From positions 1-6,159 of the forward strand of contig JAAYLQ010000017.1 in NCBI GenBank assembly GCA_012521805.1: a stretch of 6,159 nucleotides of DNA, in the 5' to 3' direction. The translations under genes were made by a program, and so were the position numbers. Positions 1-5,256 of this stretch are shown here, one piece after another; position 1 is the stretch's first letter; every line of letters starts with the position of its first letter. The notes below the pieces were generated by a model. The model searched no databases and was not told the DNA's origin. It worked only from the letters and a program-made list of their open reading frames with translations. This stretch comes from Bacillota bacterium (GTDB lineage Bacteria > Bacillota > Limnochordia > Darwinibacteriales > DTU012).

Positions 1-118
1 AACAACCCTTATATAAGCCTGAATTGGAACCAAAGTGCTTACAGTAACAATGTAAAGCATGACTTAGCGTATTTTAAATACACCTTGATGAGATTTGATC
101 GACTATGCAAATTGCGAT

Positions 119-169
119 AAAAAAGGGTAGTTCCAAAGCTAAACGAACTGCTCCTCTGGACTACTACCC
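119..169 (-). terminator. Intrinsic terminator, minus strand (distal)
   Basis: Bases 125-131 (GGGTAGT) pair with 163-169 (ACTACCC), and 132-135 (TCCA) pair with 157-160 (TGGA), leaving a 2-nt bulge at 161-162. A short AGC/GCT helix is possible inside the loop. On the minus strand the stem is followed at once by six T (complement of A119-A124), the classic Rho-independent layout. The plus strand has no T tract after the stem, so the direction is minus. It lies about 170 nt beyond the metH stop and may be a back-up terminator for the operon or the end of a short separate RNA. Confidence 0.65.
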
Positions 170-177
170 CATGTAGT

Positions 178-206
178 ATTATAGACGGATATAGTTACGA
201 AAAAGT
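178..206 (-). promoter_or_regulatory. Candidate minus-strand promoter with TATAAT
   Basis: The minus strand carries a perfect TATAAT at 183-178. At a 17-nt spacing the -35 position (206-201) reads ACTTTT, a poor match to TTGACA, so only the -10 is convincing. A start about 7 nt downstream would fall near 171-170, exactly at the beginning of the distal terminator hairpin. In AT-rich intergenic DNA a chance TATAAT is not rare, so this is tentative. Confidence 0.25.
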
Positions 207-222
207 TACATTTTTTCAAGTC

Positions 223-285
223 AAAAAGCATCAAGAATTCCACAACTTGACAGGAGTATGTCAATTTGTGGAAGACTTGATGCTT
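223..285 (-). terminator. Long 60-nt hairpin, probable met operon terminator
   Basis: Three nested complementary blocks lie symmetrically around one centre. AAGCATCAAG (226-235) pairs with CTTGATGCTT (276-285), TTCCACAA (238-245) with TTGTGGAA (266-273), and TTGACA (247-252) with TGTCAA (259-264). This gives 24 base pairs, broken by an AA/GA internal loop and one C/T mismatch, with a 6-nt loop at 253-258. On the minus strand the stem ends directly in five T (complement of A227-A223). It starts 54 nt after the metH stop, so it is well placed to end the operon transcript. The stem is unusually long and only moderately GC-rich for a simple terminator, so it could also be a 3' stabilising structure or a dispersed repeat. 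Confidence 0.6.
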
Positions 286-339
286 GCAAGTAATTTAAAA
301 ACACTCGGAGCACTTACCAGCAGTTTTCTCACAAAAGTC

Positions 340-2715
340 TTATTCCCGATAAACTTTTTGAGCAATAGCTACTGCAGTTTTTGCGTCTTTACCATAATAA
401 TCCGCTCCAATAAAGTCCGCATATTCCTGATTGAGCACTGCTCCGCCAACCATTACCTGACAGCTGGGATGAGCTTTTCGCAAAGCAGCAATCGTCTCCT
501 CCATGCTTTTCACAGTTGTGGTCATCAAGGCACTTAAGCCAACTAACCGAACTTGATGCTGTATTGCTGCCTCCACCACTGCTTCCGCAGGCACATCTTT
601 GCCCAGATCGATCACTTGAAAGCCGTAGCTCTCCAAGAGCACTTTCACAATATTCTTGCCAATGTCGTGGATATCCCCTTTAACGGTACACAGCACTATT
701 TTACCTTTGGTTAAAGAACCAGCTGCTTGCTGTTCTATGCCCTGCTTCAGCAGGGCAAATGACTCTTTCACTGTTTCAGCCGATTGAATTAGCTGGGGCA
801 GGAAAAGCTGACCCTTTTCATAATACTGCCCTACTAAATCAAGGGCGGGAATAATGTCCTGATCGATAATCGCCAGGGGAGTTTTGACTTTCATCAGTTT
901 GCTTGTAGCAGCTTTTGCCAGCTCTTTGCTGCCCTGAATGATAATCTGCTGCAGCGAATCAGGGGACTTTACCTCATCGCCAGTTGCTTTATGCTTCCGC
1001 TGCTTAAATCTCGTCAAATACTGATTCGCCCCGGAATCAATTCCCCATAACACTTTAAATGCAGCAATAGTATCCATCATCTCTACATCTAGAGGATTAA
1101 TGATCGGCAGATCTAAACCAGCTGTTAAACAAGCAGCTAAAAATGTTCGATTTAATAAATCACGATTGGATAAACCAAAGGAAATGTTGGAAACACCTAA
1201 CACGGTTTTTACCTGCAGTTTCTCTTTGACTAAATAGAGTGCTTTTACTGTTTCCTTTACCGCTTCCTGCTGAGCCGCTGCAGTTAATGCTAGGCAGTCA
1301 ATATACACATCTTCTTTAGGGATCCCGTAGCTTTCTGCACGCTTTACTATTTTTTCCGCGATTTTCACCCGCTCTTCTGCTTTTGGCGGGATTCCATGTT
1401 CATCTAAAGTTAAACCAATCACTGCTGCCCCGTACTTCTTGACAATAGGCAGCACTTGAGCCAAAATCTTGTCTTCCCCAGTAACCGAGTTAACAATTGC
1501 TTTTCCATTATATACCCTTAAAGCGCTTTCAATTACTTGCGTGTCGCTGGAATCGATTTGGAGGGGCACATCTAAGATAGCTTGAATTTCTTTAATAACC
1601 TGAACCATTGTCTGCTCTTCATCTATTTCCGGAAGTCCCACATTAACATCTAAAATATCAGCTCCTGCCTCCACTTGCCTGAGTGCTTCCCGTAGAACAT
1701 AGTCAAAATCCTTATTCCTTAAAGCTGCTTGAAAAGCTTTCTTTCCCGTGGGATTAATTCGCTCGCCAACTACTTGAACACTGTCAAGAATAACAGGTTT
1801 AAGAGGCGTACATACTCCTGGTAAATATGGATTATTTAGTTGAGGCACTACCACATCCTTGGTCTGTGCTACCAGCGCTTGAATATGCTGAAACGTGGTT
1901 CCGCAGCATCCGCCAAGAATCTTAACACCTCTTTCAGCAAAACGCCTACCATAAGCTGCAAACTCCTCGGGAGTTAGATCGAAGGCAGTTTCGCCCTGCT
2001 CTACTTTCGGCAGTCCAGCATTGGCCTGAACAATTATTGGCAGATTAGTTAAAGCAGCAAGGCGTTCAACCACTGGTTCCAGCTGTTGTGGACCAAGGGA
2101 GCAGTTTACCCCCAACGCCGCAACTCCTAAACCCTGCAAAACCATAACCATGGATTCGATACTGCAGCCGGTAAAAGTTCGGAGATTGTCCTCAAAACTC
2201 ATGGTGCAGAACACCGGCAGATTGGAATTCTCTTTTGCGGCTAGTACTGCTGCTTTAACCTCATATAAATCTGCCATAGTTTCAATAATTATTAAGTCTA
2301 CGCCGCTTTTTTGCCCCTGGACAATCTGCTTCTTAAAATGCTGGTAGGCTGTTTCAAATTTTAAGGTGCCCATTGGCTCTAACAGCTCACCCAAAGGACC
2401 AATGTCCAAAGCGACCAAAGCCTGATGCCCATTGGCTGCCTGCCTAGCCAAAGAAACTCCGGCATCAACAACCTCCTCCACAGAAAAACCAGTGTTTTTT
2501 AACTTCAGATCATTAGCACCAAAAGTGTTGGTAGTGATAATCTGGGCACCCGCAGCTAGATAACCTTGGTGAATTTCTAAAACCACTTCCGGTTTCTTCA
2601 GATTGATAAGCTCAGGTAATTCCCCGAGTTTTAAACCCTTCTCCTGCAGCAGCGTACCCATCGCTCCATCAAAGAAAACTGCTCCACTGCCGCTTAATAG
2701 TTGCTTAACGTCCAT
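340..2715 (-). CDS. metH: Cobalamin-dependent methionine synthase, short form (no reactivation domain)
   Basis: This cytosolic enzyme transfers the methyl group of 5-methyltetrahydrofolate to homocysteine through methylcobalamin, giving methionine. The 791-residue product has four modules. The homocysteine domain (about 1-290) carries the zinc ligands Cys205 (VNCS) and Cys270-Cys271 (GGCCGT). The pterin-binding barrel (about 312-560) shows GERINPTG, DVNVG, QIDSS and GVSNISFGL. A helical cap (about 585-665) precedes the cobalamin domain (about 670-791), which has D681-x-H683-x-x-G686 with His683 as the cobalt ligand, Ser728 and GGA at 757-759. E. coli MetH is about 1,227 residues; the missing part is the AdoMet-binding reactivation domain, encoded here by the next gene upstream. 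The ATG at 2715 was chosen because the protein then starts right at the homocysteine domain and AAAGGA lies 11 nt before it. A longer reading from a TTG at 2802 would only add residues overlapping the upstream gene. The start overlaps the upstream stop by 11 nt, suggesting translational coupling. Confidence 0.97.
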   Translation of the reverse strand: MDVKQLLSGSGAVFFDGAMGTLLQEKGLKLGELPELINLKKPEVVLEIHQGYLAAGAQIITTNTFGANDLKLKNTGFSVEEVVDAGVSLARQAANGHQALVALDIGPLGELLEPMGTLKFETAYQHFKKQIVQGQKSGVDLIIIETMADLYEVKAAVLAAKENSNLPVFCTMSFEDNLRTFTGCSIESMVMVLQGLGVAALGVNCSLGPQQLEPVVERLAALTNLPIIVQANAGLPKVEQGETAFDLTPEEFAAYGRRFAERGVKILGGCCGTTFQHIQALVAQTKDVVVPQLNNPYLPGVCTPLKPVILDSVQVVGERINPTGKKAFQAALRNKDFDYVLREALRQVEAGADILDVNVGLPEIDEEQTMVQVIKEIQAILDVPLQIDSSDTQVIESALRVYNGKAIVNSVTGEDKILAQVLPIVKKYGAAVIGLTLDEHGIPPKAEERVKIAEKIVKRAESYGIPKEDVYIDCLALTAAAQQEAVKETVKALYLVKEKLQVKTVLGVSNISFGLSNRDLLNRTFLAACLTAGLDLPIINPLDVEMMDTIAAFKVLWGIDSGANQYLTRFKQRKHKATGDEVKSPDSLQQIIIQGSKELAKAATSKLMKVKTPLAIIDQDIIPALDLVGQYYEKGQLFLPQLIQSAETVKESFALLKQGIEQQAAGSLTKGKIVLCTVKGDIHDIGKNIVKVLLESYGFQVIDLGKDVPAEAVVEAAIQHQVRLVGLSALMTTTVKSMEETIAALRKAHPSCQVMVGGAVLNQEYADFIGADYYGKDAKTAVAIAQKVYRE
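738..757 (-). repeat. 8-bp perfect hairpin inside metH
   Basis: TGCCCTGC (738-745) and GCAGGGCA (750-757) form a perfect GC-rich 8-bp stem with a 4-nt loop. It lies in the cap-domain part of metH (around LLKQGI). No T tract follows on the minus strand, so it is not a terminator. It may simply follow from codon choice. Confidence 0.5.
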
Positions 2716-3382
2716 TGGTCTTTCGTTCCTTTCTAAACTGGCAATCTCCAAATTGACTGCAGTCAGCGCAGCTTGTTTCCCCTTTTGACTGCCGCAGCCC
2801 AATCACTCCCGCAACGGCAGTTATTGACTTGCGGGGGAGCAGAATGTTGTGGGAAGTGACAGTCAATCCAATAGTTCGCTCTGCATTCAGCAGTGCAAGA
2901 AGCTGCCTTTGGATGGTTAATGGAAAATCGGCATACCCAGGACTAAAACGGGTTGTAAGCTGTTTGTTCTCGAGTTTAAGTTTCGCTTCAATTTCCGCAC
3001 ACAGGCTATCAGCTGCTTGTTCCACAGCCGCTGACGCGCAGGCATCGAGGATTACAGCTCGGGTTAGATCTACTTTTTCATAGCAGCTGATTTTCCGATC
3101 AACAGCCAAACCGAGGGTAACAGCCATCACGATGCAAGCCTCGGCTTCAGCCATGTGGTCCGCAATGCCACCGCCGGGCAGCTTAACACTTGTTCCTCTC
3201 AACAACAGCTCACCAGCTGCTCTATCTAGGTTAAAGAATTTATAAACCATCCGAGGCTGAATCAATGTTTTCGCTTCATCTATACACTGCGCAATTAGTT
3301 TACCTAAGCTAGAATCCAGCCACTGGCGACTGCAGCCTAAGTAGCGCAGTACCTCGTTTTGATCGATAACCAAATTATTCAT
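2705..3382 (-). CDS. Stand-alone methionine synthase reactivation-domain protein
   Basis: This protein resembles the C-terminal reactivation domain of E. coli MetH, which binds AdoMet and allows reductive methylation of cob(II)alamin when the cofactor has been oxidised. Seen in the 225-residue product: R145-FSPGY-150 followed by ADFP, the family's R-x-x-PGY AdoMet-binding signature; S186-ITAVAGVIG-195, matching the late family segment; and a Cys-rich tail, Cys205, Cys208 and Cys214, then a basic end. Thermotoga maritima has the same split between MetH and a separate reactivation protein. Its position between metF and a metH that lacks this domain strongly supports the role. The ATG at 3382 was preferred: it overlaps the metF stop by 8 nt (ATGAATAA) and has AGGT 12 nt before it. 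An ATG at 3409 would add nine residues but has no visible ribosome binding site. The role is inferred from motif and context; the electron donor is unknown. Confidence 0.9.
   Translation of the reverse strand: MNNLVIDQNEVLRYLGCSRQWLDSSLGKLIAQCIDEAKTLIQPRMVYKFFNLDRAAGELLLRGTSVKLPGGGIADHMAEAEACIVMAVTLGLAVDRKISCYEKVDLTRAVILDACASAAVEQAADSLCAEIEAKLKLENKQLTTRFSPGYADFPLTIQRQLLALLNAERTIGLTVTSHNILLPRKSITAVAGVIGLRQSKGETSCADCSQFGDCQFRKERKTNGR
2727..2732 (-). promoter_or_regulatory. Ribosome binding site of metH
   Basis: The minus strand reads AAAGGA 11 nt before the ATG at 2715. It lies inside the last codons of the upstream reactivation gene. The spacing is a little long, but its presence favours this start over the in-frame TTG at 2802. 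Confidence 0.55.
2808..2835 (-). repeat. 7-bp inverted repeat near the end of the reactivation gene
   Basis: CCCGCAA (2808-2814) and TTGCGGG (2829-2835) are perfect complements around a 14-nt loop. Allowing a 2-nt bulge, flanking CT and AG can extend the stem. It lies about 90 nt upstream of the metH start, within coding sequence. No T tract follows, and no function is evident. Confidence 0.4.
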
Positions 3383-4268
3383 GGCTGTTACACGACCTAT
3401 TTTTTGCATCTAAGAGTGGACTGATGTTAGCTGTAATTTTCCGAGCAATGTAGGGGTTGTTCATGGTGTACAGGTGGATTCCCTGTACACCATGGGAAAT
3501 CAAGTCAAGAATCTGCTCCACAGCATAGTCAATTCCCGCATCCCGCAACGCTGTTTTGTCATGTTCGTAACGTTCCATAATCGTTAGTAGCTTCCTCGGA
3601 ATAGCAGCACCGCATAGAGAAACGATTCGTTCTATTTGTTTGGTATTTGCCACAGGCATAATCCCAGCTTGAATAGGAATTCTTATGCCTTTTTGTTCTG
3701 CCCGCTCCAAAAACTGGTAGAAATAATTGTTGTCAAAAAACAGCTGAGAGATTAAATAATCTGCTCCTGCATCTACCTTAATTTTTAGAGCTTCAAGATC
3801 CTGCTCTAGACTTGGAGCGTCAATATGACCTTCCGGATAACAAGCTGCAGCAATACCAAAACCGTGATGTTCCCGGATGTATCCAATCAGCTCAGACGCA
3901 TACTGAAACTCTCCAGCTGCCTTTCCATTTAACGGCACATCGCCCCTTAAAGCCAAAACATTTTCGACTCCAGCGTTCTTTAACTGCTGCAAAATCGCAT
4001 CAATTGTTGCTCTGCTGGAGCTGATGCAGGTTAAGTGGGCCAAGGACTCGATTCCATATTTGTTTTTCACTAAGGAAGAAAGTTCTACAGTCCGATTATC
4101 AGAAATGCTTCCGCCAGCTCCATAGGTTACACTGATATAATCCGGTTTTAAATCATGCAGGGCATCTAAGGTATGGTAAATTGTCTCGACTGACGATGCG
4201 GTCTTGGGCGGAAAGATTTCAAAGGAGTAGACTACCTCCTTTGTTCGAAACATGTCTTTAATATACAT
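3375..4268 (-). CDS. metF: 5,10-methylenetetrahydrofolate reductase
   Basis: MetF is an FAD enzyme that reduces 5,10-methylenetetrahydrofolate to 5-methyltetrahydrofolate, the methyl donor for MetH. The 297-residue product matches the usual bacterial length (E. coli MetF has 296). It is a single barrel domain with F16-E17-IFPPK, where Glu17 corresponds to the E. coli catalytic Glu28. It also has VTYGAGG (47-53), HLTCI (78-82), ALRGD (106-110) with Asp110 equivalent to E. coli Asp120, YPEGH (144-148), QLFFD (175-179), and the C-terminal GIHLYTMNNP. The ATG at 4268 was chosen because AGGGA lies 4 nt upstream and the protein then has the family length; an in-frame TTG at 4298 would add ten residues. 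No metV-like partner gene follows, so it looks like the NAD(P)H-dependent biosynthetic type, though the electron donor cannot be read from sequence. Its stop overlaps the next start by 8 nt. Confidence 0.96.
   Translation of the reverse strand: MYIKDMFRTKEVVYSFEIFPPKTASSVETIYHTLDALHDLKPDYISVTYGAGGSISDNRTVELSSLVKNKYGIESLAHLTCISSSRATIDAILQQLKNAGVENVLALRGDVPLNGKAAGEFQYASELIGYIREHHGFGIAAACYPEGHIDAPSLEQDLEALKIKVDAGADYLISQLFFDNNYFYQFLERAEQKGIRIPIQAGIMPVANTKQIERIVSLCGAAIPRKLLTIMERYEHDKTALRDAGIDYAVEQILDLISHGVQGIHLYTMNNPYIARKITANISPLLDAKNRSCNSHE
3395..3398 (-). promoter_or_regulatory. Weak ribosome binding site of the reactivation gene
   Basis: AGGT on the minus strand lies 12 nt before the ATG at 3382, inside the end of metF. 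The match is short and the spacing long. Translation probably relies on ribosomes finishing metF, because the start and the metF stop overlap. Confidence 0.35.
3462..3494 (-). repeat. 13-bp perfect hairpin inside metF
   Basis: CATGGTGTACAGG (3462-3474) and CCTGTACACCATG (3482-3494) are perfect reverse complements separated by 7 nt. It falls in the codons for the HGVQGIHLYTM segment near the MetF C terminus, about 80 nt before the start of the reactivation gene. No T tract follows on either strand, so it is not an ordinary terminator. It could be a coincidence of codon choice around a conserved motif, or an intra-operon RNA structure affecting processing or downstream translation. Confidence 0.75.
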
Positions 4269-4272
4269 GCTA

Positions 4273-4277
4273 TCCCT
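4273..4277 (-). promoter_or_regulatory. Ribosome binding site of metF
   Basis: AGGGA on the minus strand ends 4 nt before the ATG at 4268. It lies in the 46-nt gap between metA and metF and decides the metF start in favour of this ATG over the TTG at 4298. Confidence 0.65.
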
Positions 4278-4314
4278 ACTTTCTGTACTGATCTCCAAAT
4301 CTGCAGAGCTGGCC

Positions 4315-5232
4315 TCAATCTAATTCATAGAGATCATAAGGTGTAACTTGGTAAACATAATAGTTGAGCCAATTAGAAAACAGCAGATTTGCATGGCTGC
4401 GCCACAACACCAATGGCGGCTGATTTGGATCGTCCTGGGGATAGTAATTTTTCGGTATTTCAATCGGCAGTCCCTTCCTGAGGTCTCGATCATATTCACT
4501 TTTCAAGGTATCTGGATCATATTCAGCATGGCCAGTGACAAATATCTGGCTGCCGTCTTTATTAGCTACAATGCATACACCAGCTTCCTCTGATTCGGCA
4601 AGAATCACCAATTCCTCAACTTTTTCAATATCTTGTCGTCTAATTTCAGTATGCCTGGAATGGGGCATATAGAAGCGGTCATCAAAACCTCTAAGGAGCG
4701 GAATATTAGCATAAGCAGCATAGTGACTGAAAACACCAAATTGTTTTGCTGGCAGCTGATACTTTGGTATCCGATAGTGGTAGTAGAGTCCGGCCTGGGC
4801 TCCCCAACAGATATGCAGTACTGAAGTTACATGCTTTTTTGACCACTCCATAATTTGCGTTAATTCTTCCCAGTAGGCTACTTGTTCAAACTCCATCTGT
4901 TCAACAGGAGCTCCGGTAATAATCAAACCGTCAAACCGCTGCTGTTTAATGCCGCTGAAGGTATGATAAAACCGATACAGGTAGTCAGCTGGTGTATTCT
5001 TAGCCTGATAGGTTTCTGGATGTACCAAAACTATTTCTACCTGCAGTGGCGTGTTGCCAATTAAGCGCAGTAGCTGGATTTCTGTTTCAATTTTAGTTGG
5101 CATTAGATTTAGAATAGCAATCCTGAGGGGACGGATATCCTGACTGAGCGCTCTGCTCTCATCCATAACAAATATGTTTTCTTTGGCCAAAATTTCTTTG
5201 GCTGGTAAGTCATTTGGTATTTTAACTGGCAT
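4315..5232 (-). CDS. metA: Homoserine O-acetyltransferase (MetA family)
   Basis: MetA transfers an acyl group from acyl-CoA to the hydroxyl of homoserine, the committed step to methionine. The 305-residue product has typical family length and all key residues at their E. coli positions: Lys47 (LMPTK), the nucleophile Cys142 (ICWGAQA), His235 and Glu237 (GHAEYD) and Arg249. Residue 111, in GAPVE, is Glu. In this family Glu111 favours acetyl-CoA (the Bacillus cereus type), whereas Gly111 gives the succinyl-CoA specificity of E. coli. So this is predicted to be an acetyltransferase despite the common annotation as succinyltransferase, in agreement with the adjacent metY, whose enzyme uses O-acetylhomoserine. 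The ATG at 5232 has a strong GGGGAG 7 nt upstream. It starts 24 nt after the metY stop, in the same transcript. Confidence 0.97.
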   Translation of the reverse strand: MPVKIPNDLPAKEILAKENIFVMDESRALSQDIRPLRIAILNLMPTKIETEIQLLRLIGNTPLQVEIVLVHPETYQAKNTPADYLYRFYHTFSGIKQQRFDGLIITGAPVEQMEFEQVAYWEELTQIMEWSKKHVTSVLHICWGAQAGLYYHYRIPKYQLPAKQFGVFSHYAAYANIPLLRGFDDRFYMPHSRHTEIRRQDIEKVEELVILAESEEAGVCIVANKDGSQIFVTGHAEYDPDTLKSEYDRDLRKGLPIEIPKNYYPQDDPNQPPLVLWRSHANLLFSNWLNYYVYQVTPYDLYELD

Positions 5233-5239
5233 ACCACAG

Positions 5240-5248
5240 CTCCCCTTT
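5240..5248 (-). promoter_or_regulatory. Strong ribosome binding site of metA
   Basis: The minus strand reads AAAGGGGAG ending 7 nt before the ATG at 5232. It fills most of the 24-nt metY-metA gap, which leaves no room for a separate promoter. Confidence 0.7.
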
Positions 5249-5256
5249 CATTTAAT

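Larger units (their letters stand above)
1..339. other. Non-coding 3' flank of the met operon
   Basis: No recognisable gene is seen in this stretch. It holds two hairpins that would act on minus-strand transcripts (described separately) and a candidate minus-strand -10 box. The plus strand is open in frame 1 from the window edge to a TAA at 118-120 (39 codons, rich in Asn and Tyr). That could be the tail of a convergent gene, but it matches no family I recognise and is short enough to arise by chance. No tRNA, riboswitch or insertion-sequence end is visible. Confidence 0.6.

Noticed and set aside
119..169. T-box or other tRNA-sensing leader suggested by the GGGTAG-rich hairpin
   Set aside because: No T-box core motif, specifier loop or downstream gene start is visible, and the hairpin lies at the 3' end of the operon rather than before it.
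247..275. TTGACA at 247-252 as a plus-strand -35 box
   Set aside because: The hexamer is one arm of the long hairpin, and no TATAAT-like sequence lies 16-18 nt downstream; the mirrored minus-strand copy fails the same test.
247..537. Plus-strand open frame of 96 codons crossing the end of metH
   Set aside because: It lies antisense to conserved metH cobalamin-domain codons, begins inside the hairpin without an ATG (TTG start), and its product resembles no family.
2716..2802. N-terminal extension of MetH from a TTG at 2802
   Set aside because: The 29 added residues fall within the reactivation gene in another frame, are not part of the homocysteine domain, and the ATG at 2715 has a ribosome binding site.
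2829..3083. Plus-strand open frame of 84 codons opposite the reactivation gene
   Set aside because: It is antisense to the conserved AdoMet-binding region and has no family resemblance.
4269..4314. Internal promoter or attenuator in the metA-metF gap
   Set aside because: The 46-nt gap shows only the metF ribosome binding site, with no paired -35/-10 boxes and no hairpin followed by a T tract.
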